Source: Epichloe hybrida
Taxonomy: Eukaryota > Ascomycota > Sordariomycetes > Hypocreales > Clavicipitaceae
Direction: 5' to 3'
DNA length: 64,000 nt
NCBI GenBank assembly: GCA_019022495.1
Contig: JAFEKR010000009.1
Location: 806,001-870,000, forward strand
Made by a program: the position numbers and the translations under genes. The notes below the pieces were generated by a model that was given only the letters and a program-made list of their open reading frames with translations, was not told the origin of the DNA and searched no databases. Numbering within the stretch: position 1 is the stretch's first letter; each line of letters begins with the position of its first letter. This document shows positions 1 to 13,499 of the stretch, piece after piece.

Positions 1-3000
1 GTCTGCAGCCGAGTGACCTTCGAGGCGGCCAGGCGTATGCCTCTTTTCGCTAGTCTGGCTGAAATCTTGATTGCATCAATGCTGTCGAGACCAAGTTCGA
101 GAACTGAAGTCTCAAGTTTGATCTCCTCAAGAGCGACGTTGGCCAGAGCGCAACACTCTGCTCTGAGTACAGAAGCGGTAGGGGTCCAGTCCGATTGCAT
201 CTCTGTTGGCATTGCCCTACCGGGGGCATCGCCGCCATCCATGTTGTTGCCTGCGGCCATTGAGAGCGAGGGTGTCGCTAATACGGTATCCGGCCGAATC
301 GTCGACACGAGTTCACTGAAATGATTCAGCATCTGCCCCAACGTGTCATGGTCAGCAGCTCCGTCACGGGCAACTAAACGGATCTTCAGATTTCCATCCG
401 CAGTTCGATTCGCTTCGAATGCAAGCGGATATTCAACACTGCTTGATCTCCCCTCGGTAAACGTCCATGGTGCTGACATATTCATCGACCCCGGCTTCTC
501 TATTTGAAAAGCAAACAAACTACTAAACAAAGGGCGGCCTTTTGAGCACCACTTCTGAATGTCCTTGAGCGGTACATGTTGAAATGGGAGCGTGTCAGCA
601 TTAAACTGATGGCATTGCTGAACCAGGGTCTTCCAAGTCACATTAGTTATGTTCTCGTTGAAGAAAGGAATCGTGTTGAAAAGAGGTCCGATGGTGTTCT
701 CGATATGTGGCAGGTCAATGGCTCTTCCGGCAACAACAAGGCCCAAGGTAAGCGGCTGTGACATAAAGCTCTGAAATACGACTGTCCAGATTGAGAGAAC
801 TATGGCTTGGAGCGTCACATTACTTTCCTTTCGCAGATCTTCCAGAGCCTCAATCGGGAACACTCTGGACAAGGAAATAATCTGTCCCAAGCTGTCTAGA
901 CGGGAAGTCTTTATCAGTAGAGGACTAAACCGCCAATTTTTCAAGTGCTCTTTCCAGAATGGTTGACAGAGTCCAAAGTTTTGCAATGGACCGCGACAAA
1001 GGGCATCGACGAAACTCGGACCAGATGCAGGGGTTTCTGATTTGTAAATTTGTGACGCGTAGTCATTCATGAGCTCAATGCTGTTTCCATCATAGAGTCC
1101 GTGGAAAATGAGTAGCCTCAGTTCTTGCTTGTCGGGACCTGACACATGAATGAATTGAAGTGGTGATAGAATGTTCGAAGCATTATCATCAATCCACTGG
1201 GAAAACAAACGATCAAACAAAATTTTACTTTCATCGCGATGCGCAACAGATGTAGAGCGCCAGAAGTCTCTGGCTCGACTCATTGCAACCTGAAAGTATC
1301 CGTCGGTAGTTTTCACAAATACTGATCGCAGTATTGAATGATCTTGAATGGTCTTTTCCCAAGCCTGACGTACAGTGGACATTGATGTGTCAGCTGGAAG
1401 CTGTATATCGAACCAGTTGAAGTACGGATGTGACGAGTCCGCTGATAGAGCTGCCGATATCATTCCTTCTTGGAGAGGTGAGCAAGGTGTTATGTATTCG
1501 ATATCGTCTGGCTCAACATTCAAGTCGTGGCAGACGAAATTTTGGTGCTTGTGCTTCCATGCTTGCAACATTTGATGTACTGCTCTCGCATCGGTCCCTG
1601 CATGTTGTATTTGTTGATCGTTGAGTACTACCCTTACAAGGTCGGAGACAATAGGGGTGCGAATTAGTAAGGCTGGCGTTGCTCCAATGATGCCGTTCTT
1701 CTTCAAGACTGTTGATAATTGTAGAGCGGAAATTGAATCGACTCCGAGGTCGAATACACTGGTGGTTTCTGAAATTTGATCCTCGGGTACGTGTCCAAAT
1801 GCTGCTAGCACTTTGATCACAAGGCGCAAGATGTGAGTATCAAGCGGTTTGTTCAACGCCAAAGGGTCCCGGCCGGTAAACTTCATAAGATTCTGTTGAT
1901 CCAAACTCATGAATAGGGATTTCAGCGCTTTGACCTCGACTTTATTGTTAGATGATAAAGGAATGTATGTCAACACAATGAAGTATGTCGGAACCATATA
2001 GCCAGGTAGATTTTCATGGCACGAAGCTCGGGCTTTACCCGCCAGATCGCCCCCGCCATCCACAATGCGAAGACTTGTTGGAACATGGTCACTGGCTCCT
2101 GCAAGAAAAGCAACCAGAATGTCCTTGCCACCATGTTGTATGACAAGAGTAGCCGCACCTTGGATCCCCGGGGTCTCGCTGCACAATATGTGATTGATCT
2201 CGCCTATTTCTAGGCGTTGTCCGCGAAGCTTCACTTGATCATCGGCTCGGCCAAGAAAGTCAAAGCATCCGTCGTAGAGTATTCTCACCAGATCTCCAGT
2301 ACGATATATCTTGTCTCCAGAGAACTCGTAAAGTACTCGAAATCTTTCCCTTGTGAGTTCTGGGCGATGCAGATAGCCTTTGCCGACAAGTTTGCCTGAC
2401 ACGCACAACTCGCCCACTCCTCCTCTCAAAACAGGCCTCTCCGTGCCACTATGGAATACATAAGATCCCACATTCGGGAACTGCTTTCCAATGTTGCTAG
2501 GGCGACCATTTACAGGAACTCGTTGGTACATCGTGACCCCAATCGTTGCTTCTGTAGGCCCATAGGCATTGTATATCACAGCTTTCGGTCCCCAGACATC
2601 CAGGATCTCTTGGCTCAGTTGTTCTCCGCCAGTAATGAATACTCCTTTGCAAAGACTCGGAAGCTCATCTGGATGGGTCAGTCGCGCTAGACTTGGTGTC
2701 AAGTCTATGTGGGTGATCGCAAGTTTGTTGATGGAACCGACAAGGTCGTCAAGGATCAACTCTTTCGGTGCTGCGACGACAGTGATGCCAACAGACCAGC
2801 TCCAGTACTGTTCGAGCACAGATACGTCGAAGTGAAAAGCAGCAAACTGCAACCAACGAGAGTCATGCTGCCAGTGTCCTTGAAACAAATTCTGAAACGC
2901 CATCAGTGCCTGAACCGTATTCTCGTGTGTGATTTCGCATCCCTTGGGTGTCCCGGTAGTTCCTGAAGTATATAAGCAGTAGCAAGTATCCTGTGGCGAA

Positions 3001-6000
3001 ATTTGTTTTTCGTGAAGTACGCGACTGGTTGGGTACGATGCCAGCTTCTCATCAACAATTTTCATAATTGTAATGTCGAGTCCAGGTTCGACGTCGAAAG
3101 AACCATCGGTCAAGAGACACACTGCCTTTGAGTCCCGAAGGATGAAATGTTTCCTTACAATGGGAGCACTTGGATCAAGAGCAACAAACGAGCACCCAGC
3201 TTTTAATATTCCCAAAAAACAGAAATATGCTTCAGGGCATTTGGAGAAATGGACGGCCACGATATTTCCACCGGTCATTGTCTCTGCTAAAAGATGCGCA
3301 ACTTGGTTTCCAAACTCGTCTAGTTGTCTGTAAGTCCAAATTCTTGGATTACTGAACGTGTCGTTTAATGACTCAACGAATTCCAAAGCCGAAGCATTTG
3401 GGTGCGATTCGGCTTTTTGCTCAACAAATTGATGGACGAGGTTCACCGGGGATGGTAATGATGGAAATTGGGCCGGGGTCATTGAGAATATCTCCGGACA
3501 AGTCCTGTATAGTTCACAATCCGTTCCGTTTGGTGAGCTGACAAGCTGTACCAGCGTGGCGTTGAACTGACGAAGCAGAAGCTCTGCTTGTTCAATCGGA
3601 ACAACATCAGTACAAGTGGTCAACCGAATGCAAAGCTCACCATTATCCATTGGTTCAACTTCTAGAGAAACATTGTATTCAACAGATGGCTCATCCGAAA
3701 CAAGATCCCAGTCTGTGTCTGACGGATAGGGTCGTATTTTCTGGTAAACCAGGATCGTGTCGAATACTGGGGTGCCTGGATGACCTAGCCATTTTTGAAT
3801 GCTGGCTAAGGACGCAAACTGGTGTTTATGTAATTTCGAGTTGTAATCCATCATGCGCTTCATCATTTCGCTGTTGGAAGATGTCGTATCAGCTATAACA
3901 GGCACTGTTGTCAGACACGGGAACGGAGCCATTGCGGTCTCATCCGTATCTCGTCCTGCTAACACAACGCCAAAGATGACAGAGCTTTCTCCTAAGTAAG
4001 AAGCCAATAATCGAGCCCAAGTTGCTTGGAACACAGCCTGCATCGATACTCCGATCGTCTTGGTAGCCGCTTGGACATCAGCCATGGTCATTGACAAGGT
4101 GTTATTGCAAGTTACTGTTCTCCAATTCTCCTCACGTAACGGAGTCATGATGGGAAACCTGTTTACAACAGCCTTTTCGGCCTGATTCTCCCAGAATTTT
4201 TGTGTTTCGGGAGCTTCATATCGTGTCCGTAGTAGCAACTGGGTCAATGCGGGCTCGATCTGCGTGAAATTGCACTCGTTTCCTTTCAGAATCTGAGACA
4301 GCCCATGCAACATGTCGCCAAGAGAGCTTGCATCATATAAGGCATGGTGAAAAGCGATGTGCATCGTCGCTATGCTTCCGCTTTCTACCATTGCCACCCT
4401 CCAAAGAAGTTGGCCGGGACTCTCCATCATAACCAATCTCGACTCCTCTTTCCATTTCGCGACGTCAAAGTTTTTGCAGTCGTGTTCCTGGAATATTCTA
4501 ATGGGACATTCGATTGCGTTTTCTTTCCATCGGACCATGCTGAAAGAACTTTCGGGTTGCGACGTGGACACAAAGCCTGTGCGCAGCATTGGGTGGCATT
4601 GCTGAAGGCGATTCCAAGCATCCTCGAGGCGGCAGAGATTTGCGTCACTTCGGACTCTATAAGTCAGAAAGTTGAGATAATGCCCCTGGACTGAATGGAG
4701 AAATCCTGAGATCATAGCGTTTTGTAGACTGGTACATGGCAGTATGGCTTCTATGTCTGAGCCTGATGATACTTTCTCGAGTATTTCTGGAATTGCTTTC
4801 TGTCGATAGCTCGCGAAATCTATGTTCAAATTTTCAAGACGATGGTTTCCGGCGTTGTGAATAATGCGAGCTGCCAATTTCTCGCAGCTAGCGCATTCAA
4901 CCACATCTGAGGAGGATACCGATAAATCCTGTGCTCGCAATACTGATGCGATTTGAACCGCATTAATACTATCAAGCCCCAGTTGAAATATTGTAGTCTG
5001 CCGGTTGATAGCATGCTCAGAGGTGTCTGAAATGCTGGCAATAGTCTGGCGAATCTTTTGTTCTATATCGGACCAATCTGCATGTGTTTTCGTTAATGAC
5101 TCAGATTCATCCCTTCTTTCTCTTCTGATGACGAGACTGCTCAATGGTTCAAGACAAGAGGCGGGCAAAGAAGATCGCGTCGGTACTGCATCGTACGGAC
5201 TCAAAACTATCGCTCGCAACATGAGTTTGAATATATCAGAAATAGCAGAAGCAAGGTCGTTTGTGACCATGTCCATATCGTAATGCAAGTTCATAAAGAC
5301 CGAGTTCAGATTCGGACAAGGGATAACTTCACAGACGATGGGAACATCCATGTTTCCAGCATCTTCTTCGAGCGTCCAGACACTTTTATCCATGTCTCTG
5401 AGCGGCTGTTGTAGGAGAAAGAGTGTGTTGAACAGATTTCGACGTCGCGCTCCCACCACCTTTTGAATGAGCTTCAGTGGTGAAAACTGGTAAGGCAGCA
5501 GCCGGGAGTTGAGATTCTGGAATGCCTTCACGAGATCCATGTTCTGTGCGCTTCTCGAGATGTCTATACGTAAAGGTATGGTGTTGAAACAGGGAGCAAC
5601 CAGTCTGTCAATATTCTCAATCGCAAGCGTTCGACCACTGACAACATTTCCAAAAGCGACGTCTGACTTCCCGAATACACACGAAAGAACGGCTGCCCAT
5701 GATGCTTGGCACAACGCCAACAACGATACACTGAATGATCTAGCCTTTTGCTGAAGTTCCTTAAAACTTAGATCGATGGAAACGGTGTGTGTACATTGAT
5801 TGAGGCCGAGGCGTGTCGATTGAGCTAATCTGGGCGATCCCTCGAATCCAAGGAACTCGTTTCGCCAGAATTGCTCGACGTCGGGTGGTACGCTCAGTGC
5901 CTCCTGGATAAATGGCTCGTACGAAACAGGTGCCGGCAGGTCGCGTCCATGAGCCATCGATTCTATTTCTCTCCAAAGGTTCTCAATGGCGATACCGTCG

Positions 6001-9000
6001 TACAGAGCATGATGGCAAATGAAGGATAGAAAATTCGATCCTTTGTACCTGATTAGAGCTAACGAGCAAGGGGGCGTCAGAGAATCGAGAGGTTCCGGGA
6101 GAGACTCGAGGTGTTCTCTTGATGCACCCTCTAGCGATGGTACAGTGACCTCGAATGTTTTCCATGGCATACACCATTCTCGTAGAACGACTTGCACTAT
6201 TGGATACAATAAATTCGTTGTCGTCATAAAGCATGTCCTCAAAATACCATGTCTTCTCGAGACCTCTTTCCAGTAAGACAGCATTGCCTCTGGAGAAATG
6301 TGCAGTCGCAGAAGCGATTTGTTGTAATAGCTCTTTTGGCCTTGCAACAGCATTGCCTCTTGCAATGGAACACAAGGCCAGACAGACTCGACGTCCAAGC
6401 CATGTTTCTTTATTGTGCTTTCGACTTCAATATTGAGGCTCTCCATCAGTCTTCGTATTCTGTGTAATTTGCCATTGGTTGTCGCAACGCTTTTTTGGTT
6501 CAGAGTCTGACCTAGTTGGGCCACTGTAGAGTTCCGGAGAATAGCGGATATTGGAACCTGACGATGAGTGCGGGCGCTCAACAATCTAGAGAAACCAATG
6601 GCAGAAATTGAATCAATACCGAGGGCCGGAAAAGGAGTCCATCTTCCTATCTCGCTTCGCGGAATATTACACGATTCAGCCATGGCGTCCGCGATAAAGT
6701 TCTCGTGCTCGGACCATTCACCCTCATCTTCAAGTCCTGACAGATTTTCGGATACTCTTTCAAGGTACTCCTTTCCAAGACCTACAAAGTAGTGGTTCAA
6801 GGCGAGCCTGTCCATCTTTCCACTCGATGTCCTCGGAATCTCTGAAACCGGTATGAGATATGTGGGAATCATGTACGACGGCAACCGCGTTCTCAAAGTT
6901 GCCATTAACGTCCGATGTAGAACCGGGTTTACCGGCACCTCTCTTACAACTTCAGCCACTTCATGTGACGTGTAGAATGTGGCGAGTTGTTCCGATTGAC
7001 TCCGGTTGCTGTGAGTCAGAATAGTCACTGCGTCCGCCACCAATTTCGTAGTTGTCAAAATACTGTTTATCTCGCTTGCCTCAATACGCTGCCCACGAAG
7101 TTTGACCTGATCGTCTAGTCGGCCCATGATCAACAACGAACCGCCTGGAAGCATTCGTCCCATATCCCCTGAACGGTATATTCTGCCGAGTGAAGGGTGC
7201 TCTATAAACTTCTGGGCCGTCAATACATCGTCATTGAGGTACCCACTTGCCACTTGACTGCCACCGAAGCAAAACTCCCCTACCCAGCCCAATGGTAAAA
7301 CATCGAGTGTGTTGGAGTTGAGCACAGCAACGGATGTGTTTGGCAATACCCAGCCCAAATGCTCAACATGATCCCCATGAGACATCCTTTTGACGCTGCA
7401 TATATTGGTTGTCTCAGAAGGGCCGTAGCCTTGGAACAAAAACGCCTTCCACTTCTCAAGAATTGATGAGGTCATTGGTTCGCCAGCTGTGACGAGGAAC
7501 TCGACTTGAGGCACATTTTTGGGGTCTATCAGAGACGCAACGGTTGGCGTTAGACTCAGATGTGTAATTTCAAGCTCTCTAATGGCATGTTCCAAGTCCC
7601 TGAAGAGAGTGTCGTTATCCGCAGCGCAAAGACTCATGCCGGCGTGCCATGCGTAGAAAATCTCGAACACAGAAACGTCAAAAGCATGAGAGCAGGCTTG
7701 CAGTAAGCGAGGTCGAGTCGATAATTTTGGGTAAATTTTGCCCAAGTGCGCAATGTTGCTCGCGAGGTTCCGTTGTGTCACAGCAACGCCTTTTGGAACT
7801 CCCGTAGTTCCAGACGTGAAAATGACGTATGAAAGCCTATCAGCGTTTGAGTGTATAGTTACTCTGTCCGCTGGCAATGAAGATAAAGATTCATTATTGA
7901 TGTTCAGGACCGTGACCATGTCTGAGAAGTAGCCATCCACAGCATTATCAACAAGACAGTACTTGGTCTTGGATTTTCGCAAAATCTTTCTCACGCGATG
8001 GGCCGGAGTAGTTGGTAAAATCGGTAGATACGCACATCCTGCTTTTAGGATACCCAATATTGTCGTGTACAGGGCTGCAGATTTGTTCATGAGTATAGCA
8101 ACTATATCGCCAACCTCTGCGCCATTGTTGTGGATGAAACGAGCTGTCCTGTTCGCTGCTTGAGACAGGGCCGTATAAGACATCGTCGTTACTTTGAAGC
8201 GATCGCCTTCAACAGAGGTTACAATCCGTAATGCTTCGGCGCCAGGATTGCGCTCTGCTGATTCATCGAATAGAGTAGCTACGTCATTTCGCTCTTCGTC
8301 ACTTTCGACCTTGGCGCTGTACACCGACTTCTCACAATCTCCAAGAACTCTTCGTGATGCAAGTATTCCACTTGGGTCATTGAGAATTTGAGAGCTGAGC
8401 TGTTGAATTTGCCGAGAAAACTGGTCCACGAAATCATGGTTGACGAAGGCGGAATGATATGTGATTTGCAGATGAAAGCCGGTAGTCCGGGGCTCGACTT
8501 CAATCAGTAGTTTTGTCTCAAGTCTGTCGATGTGTTCAATTTGCCGCATAATTCCATCTTCAACTTGAAAATCATACAGTGACTGCTGGTATACGAATAA
8601 AACATCATACAAAGATTCGCTGGGCCTCAGTCCTGCCAACTTACCAATTTCATAGAGTGGCAGATCGCAATGCTCCATTATCAAGCGATTCTTGGTGTGA
8701 ATGTTCCTCAAAACATCAATGTTCGCTGTCATCCTGCTCACATCTACTCTCAAAGGCATAGATGCAACGCAGGGACCAATAATACCTTCTATACCATCGA
8801 CGGGAATGGTGCGACCCGAAAGCACAGAGCCAACCAAGACATCAGCCTGGCCCGTAACACCTTGCCAAGCCATAACCAGCGCAGCTTGGAACAAGACTTG
8901 AGGACCTATTTCATGCTTCTGTGTCATTTCCGTCACAGATGATCTAGAAATTTCCAGAAAAGCGCTATAGGTCTTGATGTCGTTTGCTGCAGGTCGGCCA

Positions 9001-11544
9001 AGGAACTTTGGAAAAGGAGATTTGTTCCACCCCAATAAAGCCTCGCTCCAAAAGGCCCGCGACTCGTCTTTTGACGCATTCTTGTCATAATTTTGAAAGC
9101 AGGCAACACGATCAAATTGTAAACGCTGAGGCGTAGACTTCTTCGACACAAGCTGAGAAACATCGGAAAGAAGCATGTCCATTGACCATCCATCATAAAT
9201 CGCATGATGCGCTTTTATAAGGATATCAACCATTCCGCTTTCTGTATTTGGTATCAACTGAACCTTGAAAGGGTGTAGGAAGTCTTCTGCTTTATCCATT
9301 GTGAAACCACGTTCAGGTTGTGACAAAACGGCAACTTGGCTGGGCTCGGGAGCCGAGAATACGACAGAGATGTGCCGCCCTGCCCGGTGCACAAATCCAG
9401 TTCTTAACACCTCATTCATTTGAATGACACTTTGAAAGGAATCAGCCAGAGCCGTTACTGGAACGTCGCGTACGGTGCGCAATAAGATCTCATTGCAGTA
9501 GAGTGTCGGGTTTTGCGTTGTCTCGGCCAGCATAGCTGATTGTAGCGGAGTACAGAACATGGCATATTCTATGGGGCGTGAGGCACCATGCAGGCAAGTT
9601 TCGTCCGATAACGTTGCCAAGATGGAGGCGGATTGCCCGTGTTCGATTGCAACGTCTTGTGAAGCCTGATCAATCTCGGCTTTCTCTTCCAATTGACTGC
9701 ATATAGCTTCCAGATTCCGAGAGTTCAGCAGTTTTGAGACCGAAATGTTGAACCCATTATCTCGAAAGGCGCATACCAGTCTAATGGCGGAGAGTGAATC
9801 TATTCCAGAAGCCGTAAGGACTGATTGCATGTTGACTTTGAGGTTCAAAGTTTCCGAAACAATCTGCATGATTTTTCTGATTCGGGGTTTTTCAATTTCA
9901 TCATACACCTCTGTCTCAGCAATGTCAGTTGCTCTTTTTGTGATAAAGTCTTGTTTGAGCGTCTTTAAGTCGACTTTGCCACTGGGAAGCCGAGGAAACT
10001 CATCCATCAAGACAATTTCGTTCGGGACCATGTACTTGGGTAACCACAATTTGCAGCTGTCTTCGATGGTCGTTTCGGATGCTTCGCGATCCACCGCGCA
10101 GAAGAGAATTAAGTTGGAAGACACCACTGCAGCACTGGCGCCATGGCATCCAGGAGCTCGCAAAGCAGCGTGCTCAATTTCGCCGAGTTCGATTCGCTGA
10201 CCACGAAGCTTTACTTGGCCATCGGACAAACGGCCTAGGCATTCTAGCGTGCCATTCTCATTCATGATTGCTCTGTCTCCAGTGCGATAAACTCTGCCAT
10301 ACGGAGAGTCAATGAAAACGCAGCATGTCTGTTCAGGTCGATTGATGTATCCTCGTGCAAGTTGATGACCTCCTACGGCAAGTTCTCCAGCTTCACCTTT
10401 GGGGAGGATAATGAATTCTTGACTCTCCTCGAAAGAGTGTGACGGTTTAATGACAAAGCACGAAACAGTGTCGAGTGGCAGCCCAATGTTGCCCGGCGAC
10501 GATGTCGATGGTAATCTCGGTTGCAAGGTACTGTAAATACATATATAATCAGTCGCCTCGTCAAATCAAGAAAATACTCGGTACATCTTACCAATGTATC
10601 GTGGCTTCTGTCGGTCCATACAAAGCCCACAATAAACTCTCACGTTCAGCACCGCCACCAAATTCCTGTATGACGGGCATTTTCAGCATCTCACCAATGG
10701 TCAATAACAATCGAAGCGTTGGAACGTTTTTCCGCATCTTTAAAAGGCTTCCTGCGACTGTTGGTGTAAGTTCGCAGGCGTCAACGTCCATAAGCCGCAT
10801 GATGGCCGGAAGGTCACTCAACATCTCTTCCCTCTTCACTGCAATCAGTGTGGCTCCTCGAAATAAGGGGAAGAAAGTCTCGAAAACAAAAACGTCAAAG
10901 GTCGGTGCCGCGAATTGCAGAAATCTCGAAAACTCAGGAATATGTTCATCGTGGGCGAGGAGAGCTTGAGTTGCCGCTCTATGAGAAAGACCAACCCCTT
11001 TGGGCGTGCCTGTCGATCCTGAGGTGTACATAACATAGGCCAGGGAGTCTGGTGTTGGAGTTCGGCTTGACTCATCGCTGTAGTCAAATTGAGAGATTGT
11101 ATCGTCGACAATGACAATTTTGGCGGCGCAATCTGAAGGTAAATGGTTTGCAACTTGCCGTGTAACCAGCACTATCTTAGCTGATACATCTTTCAGAATG
11201 AACTGTAGCCTCTCAGAAGGGGCATCAAGATTCAGTGGACAAAATGCACCACCGGATTTCAGTATAGCAAGCAGAGAGATGTAAAGATGAGCGCACTGAG
11301 GCATCAAAATGGGAACAATGATGTCTGCATCTTGATCTAATCCGGCATGTAAAAAGCCAATGAGCCGCGAGAGCTTGTCGGACGCTTCTTGGAGAAATCT
11401 ATATGAATACGGCGTCCTTTTATCTTCACTGAGATACTCTATTGCTGTTGCATCAATGGACGAGGTGACAAGATGGTGCAACAGCTGCGGGCCGGCTAGC
11501 TGTTGAGGGTTGGGATTGCATATTGACAAACTCTCATGGTCCAT
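1..11544 (-). CDS. sidC: Ferrichrome/ferricrocin-type siderophore NRPS (3' end outside the window)
   Basis: Multimodular nonribosomal peptide synthetase that should assemble an intracellular hydroxamate siderophore in the cytosol. ATG at 11542-11544. Exon 1 is 10592-11544, a 61-bp intron is 10531-10591 (GTAAGA...TACAG), and exon 2 runs open to base 1, giving about 3,827 residues. Visible order: A1, T1 (Ser563), C1, A2, T2 (Ser1625), C2, T3 (Ser2172), C3, A3, T4 (Ser3250), C4, T5 (Ser3801). Each T site reads as a G(I/L/V)DS core. A domains show YTSGSTGTPKG, FTSGTTGVPKG and YTSGTTGTPKG. C1 and C2 have HHAIYDG and HHALYDG; C3 has HHALYDA and C4 FHGLYDG. The two T-C units without an A domain are a hallmark of the SidC/NPS2 family, which uses modules iteratively. 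Further T-C units are expected left of base 1. Its divergent neighbour is the ornithine monooxygenase that makes its building block. Family is sure; ferricrocin rather than another ferrichrome is inference. Confidence 0.9.
10531..10591 (-). other. Intron in the siderophore NRPS gene
   Basis: 61-bp intron inside A1, just after the GPTEATIH motif. The donor is GTAAGAT at 10591 and the acceptor TACAG at 10531. Splicing joins TG to T to make a Cys codon and restores the frame. Without splicing, the frame meets TAA at 10588-10590. Confidence 0.9.
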
Positions 11545-13165
11545 TGTGTTACCGTTGTGCCGCAGAGCAGGACATGAACAGAAGTGAAAAAGTAAAGAGG
11601 TGCTTCGTAGTATGGTGGATCAACATTCAACCGTGAACGTATTGGCCTTTGACAACACTGAGCACGCCACTGTTGATAGACTTCATGTCGTAGAGGGAAA
11701 TTCCCTGTTGTGGCCAGCGAGAAAATGGGTTCTCAGCGACAGATATTACACATCCGCCACCGCGTTCTCCTCTGCCTACTCCAAGTTATATTAAAGTCGT
11801 GCCAGTTTGGGGCCTGTGAGTTAGATGGAGCCGTATCCGGATTAATAAGACCTCCTATGCGTGGAAGCGGATAGTCGAACCTGGTCAACCAACTAGTACA
11901 ACCAATCAGCAGCTTGATTATTCGCCCAGGAGAGCGTTTTCTCGTTTGAGATGAATCGAATAGTTGCGGTACCTTGACGCCTGCATTTGCGGCGGACGTG
12001 GTCTCGGCCTGTAAGAAGACGGCAATTAATCAGCGAGGCTCCAACTGGTGTGCACCGAGCATGACGACCACGACTTGGGGGTCGGTCCACCTGATGTTAC
12101 CGTTGCAGGTATGTATGTATTATGTACATATATAGAGCTGGGACGGGGAACAGGATTGGCAGATGCGAGCAAGCATACAGAGGCACGTCCAGGATTGACG
12201 TCAGGTCGAGGAAGGAGGTGGGGGTGGGATGAGGCCGTGACGATGGATGGGAGGCGAGTTGACGCCGGCGCAATTATGTATAGTGAAAGGGAAAGAGAAA
12301 AGAGTAAGACTGGCTCCTCGTCCTCGTCGTCGTCCTCCTCCTGTTTTAGGTTAGGCACGCTCGCGGCTGCCGCGGCAAAGCTGTCGCCGTTTACTTAATC
12401 CTCTTCAACGACGAGAGTTAGATCGGAAAACGAGTCAACCCAGCACGAGCTCAAACATCAAGAACCAGCTGCACCCATTGTTAGTATGGAGACTCGCCAC
12501 GCAGCAGAGTCTGGTAGAGGATCTCATTAACACCCTGCTGTGACACCGTGGTCCGTAATAAGGGTTGATACTCGGCCATTTACACTAGAGACTTGGTTGG
12601 TTCCAAGGCTCATTACACCGTTGGCCAAACAGGTAGGATGAGCTGTCGGATAAATTATCTGCATTGGTCAAATCAAAGCCGAGTGTGTCGCCCGATCCTT
12701 ACCGTCCTGATTGCGTAGAGGCAAGTGTTGACGATTGAGTGCTGAGACACAAAGAATGGGTGGGGGGAGAGGGGCCTAGTCCCCACTCTTTTTCGTTGGA
12801 TGGTGGGCAGTGGGCTGAGCACTTCGTGATACCGCAAGCATGCTCTTCATTCAACAAGCTGGCAAGACCGCTTTCATCATCAACGGGCTGATGCAAGGCA
12901 CTGTCAATTTTGTGAACTGTTGGCAGTCTGGGCTACAGAAGAATTCCTGTGCACAATCACCAGACGCAGTCACAGCAGTCACAGAGTCAGCTGCATACAT
13001 GCAGTATGCAGCTGGCGGACCTCTATCGCATATCTGCGGAGACGTCGCGCAAAATTCGTTGGGAGAAAAATTTTCTTCCGTACTGTTGCCTCGCCCTTCT
13101 GTGGCATAAAAACGGTGGCGAGGTTGAGCTAGTACAAGCCTGGATCTTACCGGATCCATTTTTTT

Positions 13166-13184
13166 TTATCTGATGATCAGATAA
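13166..13184. promoter_or_regulatory. Inverted repeat of two extended GATA sites (SreA/Urbs1-type)
   Basis: TTATCTGATGATCAGATAA: two 9-bp arms, each an exact ATCAGATAA on opposite strands, separated by one G. ATCWGATAA is the extended recognition sequence reported for the fungal iron-sensing GATA repressors (SreA, Urbs1 type), which shut down siderophore genes when iron is plentiful. The position between the NRPS and sidA fits joint repression. Binding itself is inferred. Confidence 0.75.
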
Positions 13185-13490
13185 ATCCCTCAGCTCCACC
13201 TGAGTGAGCTGAGGGCCACGTAGTACTAAAAGTTCGTACCCATTTGACGTGAAGAATCCGTGCTTCTCCCTGAAATTATAAATTTGCAAATTGTTAGAGG
13301 GCAAGGGGCGCGCAAGACCCTGCCCACCCTTACATTCAAAAAATTGTGAATAAATTGATACTCACTACATGATGAAAGCAGAATCTTGGCCTCGCGGAAC
13401 GATTTTCCTTTTTAGGAAAAGAAACACCAGCACGCTTTGACCTCTTTGAAGATTTTGGCCGGCAGGAACTCACCGCGATTGCATTCCATC

Positions 13491-13499
13491 TTATCAGAT
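13491..13499 (-). promoter_or_regulatory. Third extended GATA site, ATCTGATAA
   Basis: TTATCAGAT on the plus strand reads ATCTGATAA on the minus strand, an exact match to ATCWGATAA. It lies about 310 bp from the inverted pair and 1.2 kb upstream of sidA. It probably belongs to the same iron-responsive control region. Confidence 0.65.

Noticed and set aside
12048..12398. Overlapping open frames on both strands in the NRPS-sidA intergenic region
   Set aside because: Both strands are open because of GC-rich low-complexity sequence (CGTCCTC runs); no conserved motif.
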